Made by a program: the position numbers and the translations under genes. From Bog-793 sp035625025 (GTDB lineage Bacteria; Actinomycetota; Acidimicrobiia; Acidimicrobiales; Bog-793), in NCBI GenBank assembly GCA_035625025.1, contig DASPQJ010000037.1:21932-85931 (forward strand): a stretch of 64,000 nucleotides of DNA, written 5' to 3'. Position 1 is the first letter of the stretch. Every line of letters begins with the position of its first letter. Positions 34,180 to 42,218 of the stretch are shown here, one piece after another. The notes under the pieces are model-generated. The model was not told the origin of the DNA and made no database searches. It worked only from the letters and a program-made list of their open reading frames with translations.

Positions 34180-34213
34180 GGCCCGAGTCACCGCGGCACC
34201 CACCACTCGGGCC
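34180..34213 (-). repeat. Inverted repeat just upstream of the pntA1 ribosome-binding site
   Basis: GGCCCGAGT and ACTCGGGCC form a perfect 9 bp inverted repeat with a 16 nt spacer, ending a few bases before the AAGGAGG of pntA1. It could be a 5' leader hairpin, an attenuator after the upstream oxidoreductase operon, or an operator. No U-run follows, so a plain terminator is less likely. Confidence 0.5.
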
Positions 34214-34286
34214 GGTGGCTTGGGGCGCGCCCCCGACCCCGTCTACTCAATCCAAGATGGCGCCGCGCGCCGCAGCCGACACGCGG

Positions 34287-35915
34287 TCAGATCAGCTCCG
34301 GCACCATGACGATCGCGCCGCAGGGGCATTCGGCAACGCAGATCCCACAGCCCTTGCAGTAGTCGTAGTCGAAGGCGTAGCGCTTCCCGGGACCGAGCTT
34401 AGACACCGCAGCATCGGGGCAGACCCCGTAGCAGTTGTCGCACTCGAAGCAGTTGCCACACGACATGCACCGGCGCGCTTCGAACAGCGCGTTCGACTCG
34501 TCGAGCCCGCCGACGACCTCCTCGAACCCGGACTCGCGACGCGCCGCCTCGAGCTCGGGTTGGAGCGTCCGGGGGGCGTCGGCGTAGTACCAGGTGTTCA
34601 GCTTGTCGATCGAAGCGAGCTCGTGGCGCTCCACCGGGGCCTCTCGCGTCCCGCGCAGCCAGCGATCGATGTTGCGGGCGGCCTTCTTTCCCTGCCCGAT
34701 CGCGACGGTGACCGTCCGTTCGGCGGGGACCATGTCTCCCCCGGCGAAGACCCCCGGTCGCCCGGTCATCATCTGGGCGTCGACGAGCACGCCACCGTCG
34801 TTCAGGTCGACGCCTTCGAGCCCAGCGAGCGGCGCGAGGTCGGCGTCCTGACCGAGGGCCAAGATGACGCAGTCCGCGCCGAGCTCGGCGAATTCGCCGG
34901 TCGGCTGGGGGAAACCGTCGGCGTCGAGCTCCATCTTCTCGATGACTATCCTGCCTTCGTCCACCCGGGAGATCGTCGAGAGCCAGTTCACGGTCACCCC
35001 TTCGGCGAGGGCCTCGGCGACCTCGACCTCGTGGGCCGGCATCTTCTCGCGGTTCCGGCGATAGACGATGACCGCTTCCGTCGCGCCGAGCCGCCTGGCG
35101 CTCCGGGCGGCGTCCATCGCCGTGTCGCCGCCGCCGTAGACGACGACGCGACGCCCGACCTCAACCGGTTCCGCCGCGGCGTTGCTCGCGAGGAACGCGA
35201 GGGCGTCGACCACGTGCGCCGAATCGGCGGCTGGAATGTCGACCCGACGCGAGAGCTGCGCGCCGAAGGCGAGGTAGACCGCGTCGAAACGGCCCTCTTC
35301 CTGCGCGCGGGCGATGTCGGTCACCTTGCGGTTGAGCTCGATCGTGGCTCCGAGGTCGGTGATCGCACGGATCTCGGCGTCGATCACCTCGCGAGGCAGG
35401 CGGTACTTCGGGATTCCATAGCGCAGCATGCCGCCCGCCGCGGGGGCCGCCTCGGCGATGACGACCTCATGCCCGAGCCGGGCGAGGTGATAGGCGACCG
35501 CGAGTCCCGACGGTCCCGACCCGACGACGAGGACCCGGTGAGCCGACATCGCCGCCGGCGGGGGCAGTCGCCAACCGTGTGAGATCGCCGCGTCGCCGAG
35601 GAACCGCTCGACGGCGTGGATCCCGACCGCCTCATCCACCTTGGCCCGATTGCAGGCCGTCTCGCAGGGATGGAAGCAGACACGTCCGCAGATCGCGGGA
35701 AGCGGGTTGTCCTCGACGAGCGAGCGCCACGCCGCCTCGTAGTCCCCGGCCTCGGCGTCGTACAGCCAGTGTTGGATGTTCTCGCCGGCCGGACAGGCGT
35801 CGTTGCAGGGAGGGAGACGGTCCACGTAGACGGGTCGCTCGACCCGCCAGGAACCCGTGCGGTTCGCCCGGCTCGATCCGGCGTCGAGCGTGATCGCGAA
35901 GGGGTGCTCGCTCAC
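34287..35915 (-). CDS. GltD-like FAD oxidoreductase fused to ferredoxin domains (oxidoreductase delta-type subunit)
   Basis: A flavoprotein likely to pass electrons between ferredoxin and NAD(P)H for the adjacent 2-oxoacid oxidoreductase. The N terminus has the GltD Fe-S domain (PPCNDACPAGENIQHW, ICGRVCFHPCETACNR). The FAD motif is VLVVGSGPSGLAVAYHLARL and the NAD(P) motif VVVYGGGDTAMDAARSARRL. GGDMVPAERTVTVAIGQGKK closes the fold. The C-terminal 80 residues carry Cys-rich segments CMSCGNCFECDNCYGVCP and CKGCGICVAECPCGAI, like the delta subunit of pyruvate:ferredoxin oxidoreductase. GTG 35915 overlaps the porB stop as GTGA. Length is 542 aa. Confidence 0.9.
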   Translation of the reverse strand: MSEHPFAITLDAGSSRANRTGSWRVERPVYVDRLPPCNDACPAGENIQHWLYDAEAGDYEAAWRSLVEDNPLPAICGRVCFHPCETACNRAKVDEAVGIHAVERFLGDAAISHGWRLPPPAAMSAHRVLVVGSGPSGLAVAYHLARLGHEVVIAEAAPAAGGMLRYGIPKYRLPREVIDAEIRAITDLGATIELNRKVTDIARAQEEGRFDAVYLAFGAQLSRRVDIPAADSAHVVDALAFLASNAAAEPVEVGRRVVVYGGGDTAMDAARSARRLGATEAVIVYRRNREKMPAHEVEVAEALAEGVTVNWLSTISRVDEGRIVIEKMELDADGFPQPTGEFAELGADCVILALGQDADLAPLAGLEGVDLNDGGVLVDAQMMTGRPGVFAGGDMVPAERTVTVAIGQGKKAARNIDRWLRGTREAPVERHELASIDKLNTWYYADAPRTLQPELEAARRESGFEEVVGGLDESNALFEARRCMSCGNCFECDNCYGVCPDAAVSKLGPGKRYAFDYDYCKGCGICVAECPCGAIVMVPELI

Positions 35916-36925
35916 CGGGGCTCCTCGCCAGCAGCCTCGCCGAGAAGATCGAAGCGCCGGATGTTGCGGTCGGCGATCGCCTGAATGCGGGCGATGTCGT
36001 CGGTGCGCGGAGGATCCCGGAACAAGTGGGCGAACCGCCGCTGCGGACGCAGGTACGCCTCGACCGGCACGAGACGGCGGATCGGAGTCGTGCTGAGGAT
36101 CTCCCCGTAGGCCGCCTCGAAGCGCGGAAAGAGACCTGTCTCGCAGGCCAGGCGGGCGAGACGGATCGTGTCCCGGGACTCCGTGCCCCAGCCGAGCGGG
36201 CACGGGACGAGGACGTGCAGGTAGCGCTCCCCCCGCAGCTCCATCGCCCGTTCGACCTTGGCCTCGAGGTCGTGCAGGTCGCCGACCGTCGCTGTCGCGA
36301 CGTAGGGGATCTCGTGCGCGACGGCGAGCAGGGGCAAATTCTTGCCCTGGCCGAACGGGTTGCCCGGCTCCCGCCCGAGGGACTCGGTCGTCGCGGTCCG
36401 CGCCGCGGCGGGCGTCGAGCCGGAACGCTGCACGCCGGTGTTCATGTAGGCGCCGTTGTCGTAGCAGACGAACAGGGCGTCGTCGTTGCGCTCGAACATG
36501 CCCGACAGACAACCGAATCCGATGTCGACGGCTCCCCCGTCTCCGGCCTGGGCAATAACGCGGGTCTGCGCGTCGCCCCGCGTCTTCAACGCCGCGGCAA
36601 CCCCGGTCGCGACCGCTGCCGTGTTGCCGAATAGGGAATGCATCCACGCGACCTGCCACGACGTCTCCGGATACGGCGTGGAGAAAACCTCGAGGCACCC
36701 GGTCGCGTTGACGACGATCAACTGCCCGTTCGTCGCCCGCATCGCCGCGTCGAGGACGTAGCGGGCGCCAAGCGCCTCGCCGCACCCCTGACAGGCCCGA
36801 TGGCCCGAGGTGAGCGAGTTCGGCCGGGCGCGGTCGGACTGCACGGTGCGCAGCGCCGGGTCGACGAGACGGTTGCCGACCGCGAAACTGCCGACTTGGT
36901 AGAACTTGATCGTCTGTTCGGTCAC
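35912..36925 (-). CDS. porB: 2-oxoacid:ferredoxin oxidoreductase subunit beta
   Basis: The thiamine-diphosphate subunit. HRACQGCGEALGARYVLDAA holds two Cys of a [4Fe-4S] cluster, with further Cys downstream (NATGCLEVFSTPYP). The ThDP/Mg motif is IAQAGDGGAVDIGFGCL followed by YDNGAYMNTGVQRSGSTP, the classic PorB block. CPLGWGTES provides a further conserved Cys. Length is 337 aa. The combination with PorA and PorG suggests pyruvate or a related 2-oxoacid; 2-oxoisovalerate cannot be excluded. Confidence 0.93.
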   Translation of the reverse strand: MTEQTIKFYQVGSFAVGNRLVDPALRTVQSDRARPNSLTSGHRACQGCGEALGARYVLDAAMRATNGQLIVVNATGCLEVFSTPYPETSWQVAWMHSLFGNTAAVATGVAAALKTRGDAQTRVIAQAGDGGAVDIGFGCLSGMFERNDDALFVCYDNGAYMNTGVQRSGSTPAAARTATTESLGREPGNPFGQGKNLPLLAVAHEIPYVATATVGDLHDLEAKVERAMELRGERYLHVLVPCPLGWGTESRDTIRLARLACETGLFPRFEAAYGEILSTTPIRRLVPVEAYLRPQRRFAHLFRDPPRTDDIARIQAIADRNIRRFDLLGEAAGEEPR

Positions 36926-36936
36926 GACACGCCCTT

Positions 36937-38190
36937 CTAGACGATTCGCGCCGCGGACTGCCGCACGTCACGGAGCACCCGCTCGATACTCGGCGCGGTG
37001 CGGGGGTCGTCCGCCATGCGGGCGAGTTCCCGGTCGACCACCCCCCGGTCGAGATCGAGGAAGTTCACCGCCTCGAGCTCGCCCCGGATCGCCTCGCCAA
37101 AGACCCGGCGCAGCGACCCTTCGGTGATTGCCCGGCCCCCGAGCCCGGCGATGACCGTGTAGGTCTTCGTCCCCCGGTTGGAGATCAGCGCGTCGACGTC
37201 TGCTCCGAGGATGCCCCGGGAGCCAAGGGCGAACGCCTTCTCGATCACGACGACGCGGTGCGCGCCCTCGAGCGCCGCCGCCAGGGCCTCCTCCGGGCAA
37301 GGACGGAAGGTCGTCGGGCTGACGACGCCGATCTTCGTGCCTTCCTCGCGCATCGCGTCGACGACGTCCTTGATCGTGCCGACGACGGAACCGAGCGCGA
37401 CGACGATCGTTTCGGCGTCCTCGTTGCGGTAGCCCGAGACGAGGCCCCCGCTCGGGCGACCGACCACGCGCTCAAACTCGGCGGCGAGTTCGGGGATGCG
37501 GACGAGAGCCTCGACCTGGCGCGCCTGGGCCAGGTAGCGGACCTCCGTGAACGCCTCGGGTCCTACCATCGCGCCGATCGAGACCGGGGACGCCGGGTCG
37601 AGGACCTGTTGTGGGAGGAACGGCGGCAGATAGCGGTCGACTTGTTCCTGGGTTGGGATCTCGACCCGTTCCACTGCGTGGGTGAGGATGAAGCCGTCCA
37701 TGCAGACCATCACCGGCACGCTGAGCTCCTCGGCAAGACGGAAGGCCTGGACGTGGAGATCGACGGCGTGTTGGTTCGTCACGGCGAAAAGCTGGACCCA
37801 ACCGGAGTCCCGCAATGCCATCGCGTCGCTGTGGTCGTTCCAGATGTTGATCGGCGCGCCGAGAGCCCGATTCGCCACGGTCATCACGATCGGCAACCCG
37901 AGTCCGGAGGCGTTGAAGACGGCCTCCGCCATGAAAAGCAGCCCCTGGCTTGACGTCGCGGTGTAGGCCCTCGCCCCCGCCGCCGAGGCCCCGATCGACA
38001 CGGACATCGCGGCGAACTCCGATTCGACGTTGAGGAACTCGCAGGGTTTGAGCCGTCCCGACTTCACGAGCGCCCCGACGCCCTCGATGATGTGGGTCTG
38101 CGGGGAGATTGGGTAGGCGCAGACGACCTGCGGGCGGCACAGCGCGACCGATTCGGCGACGGCGCGAGAACCTTCAATCTGGCGCAGCAC
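36937..38190 (-). CDS. porA: 2-oxoacid:ferredoxin oxidoreductase subunit alpha
   Basis: Carries the pyrimidine-binding side of the active site and the transketolase C-terminal domain. VVCAYPISPQTHIIEGVGAL corresponds to the YPITPS motif. EFLNVESEFAAMSVSIGASA and AYTATSSQGLLFMAEAVFNA are typical. The start is set at GTG 38190, because AGGAGG lies 7 nt upstream of it; a longer ATG reading at 38217 has no such site. This gives 417 aa and a 17 nt overlap with porG. The 11 nt gap to porB supports one operon. Confidence 0.93.
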   Translation of the reverse strand: MLRQIEGSRAVAESVALCRPQVVCAYPISPQTHIIEGVGALVKSGRLKPCEFLNVESEFAAMSVSIGASAAGARAYTATSSQGLLFMAEAVFNASGLGLPIVMTVANRALGAPINIWNDHSDAMALRDSGWVQLFAVTNQHAVDLHVQAFRLAEELSVPVMVCMDGFILTHAVERVEIPTQEQVDRYLPPFLPQQVLDPASPVSIGAMVGPEAFTEVRYLAQARQVEALVRIPELAAEFERVVGRPSGGLVSGYRNEDAETIVVALGSVVGTIKDVVDAMREEGTKIGVVSPTTFRPCPEEALAAALEGAHRVVVIEKAFALGSRGILGADVDALISNRGTKTYTVIAGLGGRAITEGSLRRVFGEAIRGELEAVNFLDLDRGVVDRELARMADDPRTAPSIERVLRDVRQSAARIV

Positions 38191-38785
38191 CGACGGACCT
38201 CCTCTCGCGAACCGCAAGTGCTTCGTACTGGGCGCGCGTCTGGTTGAACGCCTCCGTGACGGCCGCGACGTTGCCGTCTCGCATCTCCCCGGAGAAGCGG
38301 TCCTCGACGGCCGCGATGACCGCCGCGAGCGAGACCACCCCGGTCAGCGCGGCGAAACCGCCGAGCAGGACGGCGTTGGGCAGGGGCCGACCGAGGTGCT
38401 GCAGCGCGATTTCCGTCGCCCGGAGTGAAACTACGTGGTTGGCCGGCAGTCCGGCAACGAACTGCGCGGCACCGATCTCTTCCAAGCTCTTCGCCGTGTT
38501 GACGAGCGCGTAGCCCTGCGGCTTGAGACCGGAGAACAGCCCCACCTGATGGAGGAGAGTCGCGTCCTGGATCACGAGCGCGTCAGGCTCGTCGATCGGC
38601 GCGCGGGTCCTGATCTCCCGTTCGCTGATCCGGCAGAACGACACGACCGGTGCACCGGTTCGCTCGGAACCGAAACTCGGAAAGGCCTGGGCGTGGCGAC
38701 CGTCGTTGAACGCGGCGACGGCGAGCAGTTCCGCCGCCGTCACGACCCCCTGTCCTCCCCGCCCGTGGATCCGAACCTTGAACAT
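38174..38785 (-). CDS. porG: 2-oxoacid:ferredoxin oxidoreductase subunit gamma
   Basis: The gamma subunit of the complex, needed for CoA binding and assembly. FKVRIHGRGGQGVVTAAELL is its signature, followed by HAQAFPSFGSERTGAPVVSF and LPNAVLLGGFAALTG. Length is 203 aa. It is the first gene of the porG-porA-porB-GltD/ferredoxin operon and is divergent from the hydrogenase operon across a 201 nt intergenic region. That gap may hold regulatory sites for both. Confidence 0.94.
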   Translation of the reverse strand: MFKVRIHGRGGQGVVTAAELLAVAAFNDGRHAQAFPSFGSERTGAPVVSFCRISEREIRTRAPIDEPDALVIQDATLLHQVGLFSGLKPQGYALVNTAKSLEEIGAAQFVAGLPANHVVSLRATEIALQHLGRPLPNAVLLGGFAALTGVVSLAAVIAAVEDRFSGEMRDGNVAAVTEAFNQTRAQYEALAVRERRSVGAAPD

Positions 38786-38974
38786 CCGCAGCCTCTCCGT
38801 GGCCTCTGGACCCTTCGCCCGAGTACCGCCCGCCTCGGCGCTCGTCCTGTCACAATGCTCGCGTCCGTTCGCCGCGGTGGTTAGGGCCGATGGTCACAAG
38901 CCCGCGGTACTTCAGCCCACCATCGCACGGAGAAAATGGGCCGACCGGCCCTTCCGCCGGCTCGAGCCGGGCTC

Positions 38975-38980
38975 TAACGT
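38975..38980 (+). promoter_or_regulatory. Candidate -10 of a leaderless hydB transcript
   Basis: TAACGT ends 6 nt before the hydB GTG at 38987, the spacing of a leaderless start. I see no ribosome-binding site before this GTG. No convincing -35 is present, so an activator may be needed. Confidence 0.35.
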
Positions 38981-38986
38981 GGCGGT

Positions 38987-40138
38987 GTGCCTTCCCCTCA
39001 CGGCGTCGTCATCGATCGTGACGGGGTCGACTCGCTCATCGCGTCGCTGCGGACCGGCGGCTATCGCGTCGTTGGGCCCGTTGTGCGCAACGGTGCCATA
39101 GTCCATCGCGAGGTCCATTCGGTCGAAGACCTCCCGATCGGCTGGCACGACGAGCAGAAGCCTGGTTCGTACCGCCTCGCGAGCTCGGACGACGGGGACC
39201 TGTTCGGATGGGCAGTCGGTCCCGAATCGTTCCGGCAATCGGTGTTCCCCTCCCAGGCGGTCGTCTGGCGAGGGCGGCGCGAGGGCGGTGACGTCGTCGT
39301 CAGCGGGGTCGCCGACGACGCTCCGGTGGAGGCCTTTTTCGGGGCCCGCCCGTGCGAGGTCGCCGCGCTCGAGGTCCTCGGCGGCGTGCTCGCCGGGGGC
39401 AAGAGCCCCGACCCCGTCTTCCGCCGGCGACGCGACGGGGCCTTCGTCGTCGTCGTGGAGTGCGGCGTCCCCGCGGCCACGTGCTTTTGCACTTCGATGG
39501 GCAGCGGGCCCGCCGCCAAGGCGAGCTTCGACCTCGCGCTCACCGAGCTGCACGACCCCGAACATCGCTTCCTCGTCCGGGTCGGGTCCGAGCGGGGCGC
39601 GGCGATGCTCGCCCAGATCCCCTCGAGCCCGGCAGGAGACGCCGACCTGCGGGCCCGGGAGGAAGTCATCGGCCACGCCGAGGCCGCCATCGGCAGGACC
39701 CTCGACGCCGCCGCGGCCCCGGAGCTGCTCGCGCGCAACCTGGAACATCCCCGATGGGACGATGTCGCTTCTCGTTGCCTCGCCTGCGGCAACTGCACCC
39801 TCGTCTGCCCGACCTGCTTCTGCGCCGCCGTCGAACAAACGACCGACCTCGCGGGCGGCATCGAGCAGACCCGGCGCTGGGATTCCTGCTTCGACCTCGC
39901 GCACTCCTACCTCCACGGCGGATCGGTGCGCGTCTCGACGAGATCCCGGTATCGCCAATGGATGACACACAAGCTCTCGACCTGGGTCGATCAGTTCGGG
40001 AATTCGGGCTGCATTGGTTGCGGACGCTGCATCACGTGGTGTCCGGTGGGCATCGACATCACCGAGGAAGTCGCGGCGATCGCGGCAAGCGACGGCGCGC
40101 TGAAGAAGGACGAACCCGTTGCGGTTCGGGACAGGTAG
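38987..40138 (+). CDS. hydB: Group 3b [NiFe] hydrogenase Fe-S subunit beta
   Basis: The electron-transfer subunit that passes electrons between the hydrogenase dimer and the FAD subunit. Related to sulfhydrogenase beta and AsrA of anaerobic sulfite reductase. ATCFCTSMGSGP is the central conserved Cys segment. Two C-terminal ferredoxin motifs read CLACGNCTLVCPTCFCAAV and CIGCGRCITWCPVGID. Length is 383 aa. The GTG start lacks a Shine-Dalgarno and may be read leaderless. It leads the hydrogenase operon and is divergent from the porG operon. Confidence 0.92.
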   Translation: MPSPHGVVIDRDGVDSLIASLRTGGYRVVGPVVRNGAIVHREVHSVEDLPIGWHDEQKPGSYRLASSDDGDLFGWAVGPESFRQSVFPSQAVVWRGRREGGDVVVSGVADDAPVEAFFGARPCEVAALEVLGGVLAGGKSPDPVFRRRRDGAFVVVVECGVPAATCFCTSMGSGPAAKASFDLALTELHDPEHRFLVRVGSERGAAMLAQIPSSPAGDADLRAREEVIGHAEAAIGRTLDAAAAPELLARNLEHPRWDDVASRCLACGNCTLVCPTCFCAAVEQTTDLAGGIEQTRRWDSCFDLAHSYLHGGSVRVSTRSRYRQWMTHKLSTWVDQFGNSGCIGCGRCITWCPVGIDITEEVAAIAASDGALKKDEPVAVRDR

Positions 40139-40142
40139 GCCA

Positions 40143-40610
40143 ATGGAAGAGATGAGGGATCTCATCGCCAGGAACTCGTTGTTCGCCGGTCTCCCGGACT
40201 CGACGATCGAGCTCGCCGCCGGATGCGCGCAGAACGTCGCCTTCGAACCGGGGGCCCGCATCCTCGTCGAGGGCGAGCCGGCCGACACGCTCTACCTCTT
40301 GCGCCGCGGGCGTGTCTCCCTGCAGGTGCAACGGCCCTCGGGCAAGCCGCTCGTCATCGAGACGATCGGGCCGAACTGCGTCCTCGGCTGGTCGTGGCTC
40401 GTGCCGCCGTATCGCTGGCACTTCGACGGCGTGGCGATCGACCCGGTCGGCGCCATCGCGATCGACGGCACGTGTTTGCGTGCCAAGGCCGACGAGGACC
40501 CGGTGTTCGGCTACGCCCTCTTGCAGCGGATCAGCGGCGTGCTGCTCAGTCGTCTCCAGTCGACCCGCGTCCGTCTCCTCGACCTGTACGGGCACAGCCT
40601 TGAAGACTGA
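40143..40610 (+). CDS. Cyclic-nucleotide-binding domain protein without HTH
   Basis: A 155-residue protein made of one cNMP-binding beta-barrel: NSLFAGLPDSTIELAAGCAQ, then EPGARILVEGEPADTLYLLR and RGRVSLQVQRPSG. The phosphate-binding-cassette region (GPNCVLGWSWLVPPYRWHFD) lacks the usual RxA Arg, so binding of cAMP is doubtful. After the C-helix (ALLQRISGVLLSRLQSTRVR) there is no DNA-binding domain. It lies between hydB and hydG, 4 nt after hydB and overlapping hydG by 11 nt. A role as accessory or sensory subunit of the hydrogenase is inferred from position. Confidence 0.88.
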   Translation: MEEMRDLIARNSLFAGLPDSTIELAAGCAQNVAFEPGARILVEGEPADTLYLLRRGRVSLQVQRPSGKPLVIETIGPNCVLGWSWLVPPYRWHFDGVAIDPVGAIAIDGTCLRAKADEDPVFGYALLQRISGVLLSRLQSTRVRLLDLYGHSLED

Positions 40611-41448
40611 AGCCGAACGCCTGGCGGCGGGCCCCTTCGTGCCCTCCCGCTACCGCGTCGTCGATCGCAAACCCGAGACGTTCGACGTCACGACGCTCTG
40701 GCTCGAACCGATCGACGAGCCGATCACCGCCTTCCGGGCCGGACAGTTCAACATGCTGACCGCCTTCGGCGTCGGCGAGATCGCCATCTCGATCAGCTCG
40801 GCGCCCGGGGCGCCCGGCGCGATCGAACACACGGTGCGCGACGTCGGCGCGGTGAGCCACGCGCTCGCATCCGCGGCGATCGGCGAAGTCGTCGGTGTGC
40901 GCGGTCCGTTCGGGACCGACTGGGGACTGGAAAGCCTCGAGGCGCTCGACGTCGTCGTCGTCGTCGGCGGGATCGGGCTGGCGCCGTTGCGCGGTGCGAT
41001 GCGCTACCTCGCCGAGAACAAGTCGCCGTCGCGTCGGGTCGCGCTGCGCGTCGGAGCCCGCCTGCCGGACCAGATCGTGTTCCCCGGGGAAATCGCTCGT
41101 TGGAAAGAGATGGGCATCGACGTCGAGGTGACCGTCGACGTCGCCGACTCGGGGTGGACCGGGCACGTCGGGGTCGTGACCCAGATCCTGCACGAGCTCC
41201 CCTTCGACGGGGCCAGCGCGGTCGCGCTCGTCTGCGGTCCGGAGATCATGATGCGCTTCAGCGCCCGGTCGCTCATCGACCTCGGCGTACGACCGGAGAA
41301 CATCCGAGTCTCGCTCGAGCGCAACATGCAGTGCGGCATCGCATTGTGCGGCCACTGCCAGCTCGGTCCGTACCTGCTGTGCCGGGACGGGCCCGTCGTC
41401 CCCTACGCACCGCTCGCGGCGGAGCTCATCACGGAGAAGGAGCGATGA
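40600..41448 (+). CDS. hydG: Group 3b [NiFe] hydrogenase FAD/NAD(P)-binding subunit gamma
   Basis: The diaphorase subunit that exchanges electrons with NAD(P)H. Its ferredoxin-reductase fold has a flavin motif (FRAGQFNMLTAFGVGEIAIS), a nucleotide motif (VVVVVGGIGLAPLRGAMRYL) and a C-terminal [2Fe-2S] Cys set (ERNMQCGIALCGHCQLGPYL plus LLCRDGP). TTG 40600 overlaps the preceding stop and is used here, giving 282 aa; GTG 40639 is the alternative. Whether NADH or NADPH is preferred cannot be told, although group 3b enzymes mostly favour NADPH. Confidence 0.92.
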   Translation: MKTEAERLAAGPFVPSRYRVVDRKPETFDVTTLWLEPIDEPITAFRAGQFNMLTAFGVGEIAISISSAPGAPGAIEHTVRDVGAVSHALASAAIGEVVGVRGPFGTDWGLESLEALDVVVVVGGIGLAPLRGAMRYLAENKSPSRRVALRVGARLPDQIVFPGEIARWKEMGIDVEVTVDVADSGWTGHVGVVTQILHELPFDGASAVALVCGPEIMMRFSARSLIDLGVRPENIRVSLERNMQCGIALCGHCQLGPYLLCRDGPVVPYAPLAAELITEKER

Positions 41449-42218
41449 CGACTCGACCGACACTGGCGGTCTGGAAGTTCGCGTCGTGCGACGGCTGCCA
41501 GCTGGGCATCCTCGACTGCGAGGACGAGCTGATCCAGCTGACGGCGGCCGTGAGAATCGCCAGCTTCACCGAGATGACGAGCGCGGTGATCGACGGTCCC
41601 TACGACGTCTCTCTCGTCGAGGGCTCGGTCACGACCCCCGAGGACGCCGAGCGGATCCTCGCCGTGCGCGCCGCCTCGGGCCTGCTCGTCACCATCGGGG
41701 CCTGCGCGACGGCGGGAGGCATCCAGGCGCTCCGCAACTACGCCGACGTCGGCGAGTACACGTCAGCGGTCTACGCCCACCCGGAGTACATCTCGACCCT
41801 GGCGACGAGCAGCCCCATCTCGGAACACGTCAAGGTCGACTTCGAGCTGCGCGGCTGCCCGATCAACCGCTTCCAGGTCATCGAGGTCGTCACGGCGCTC
41901 CTCGCTGGGCGCCGCCCGGTCATCCCGGGCTACAGCGTCTGCGAGGAGTGCAAGACACGGGGCAACCTCTGCGTGCTCGTCGCCCACGGCACGCCATGCC
42001 TCGGACCGGTGACACGGGCGGGCTGCGGCGCCCTCTGCCCGGCCGTCAACCGCGGCTGCTACGGCTGCTTCGGCCCGGCAAACACGACGAACACCGGGTC
42101 GCTTTCAAGACGGCTCACCGATCTCGGCTTGTCCGAACGGGGGGTCGCGCGGATCTTCCGGACCTTCAACTCCGCCGCAACCGAGTTCTCAAAGGAGAGC
42201 CTCGAGCATGACGCCTAG
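41445..42218 (+). CDS. hydD: Group 3b [NiFe] hydrogenase small subunit
   Basis: Carries the Fe-S chain next to the [NiFe] site. The proximal cluster ligands lie in FASCDGCQLGILD, TIGACATAGGI and LRGCPINRFQ. Two more Cys-rich stretches (CEECKTRGNLCVL; GAGCGALCP-type region to GCYGCFGP) fit medial and distal clusters. Length is 257 aa, without a twin-arginine signal, so the enzyme is cytosolic as expected for group 3. ATG 41445 overlaps the hydG stop as ATGA. Confidence 0.93.
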   Translation: MTTRPTLAVWKFASCDGCQLGILDCEDELIQLTAAVRIASFTEMTSAVIDGPYDVSLVEGSVTTPEDAERILAVRAASGLLVTIGACATAGGIQALRNYADVGEYTSAVYAHPEYISTLATSSPISEHVKVDFELRGCPINRFQVIEVVTALLAGRRPVIPGYSVCEECKTRGNLCVLVAHGTPCLGPVTRAGCGALCPAVNRGCYGCFGPANTTNTGSLSRRLTDLGLSERGVARIFRTFNSAATEFSKESLEHDA

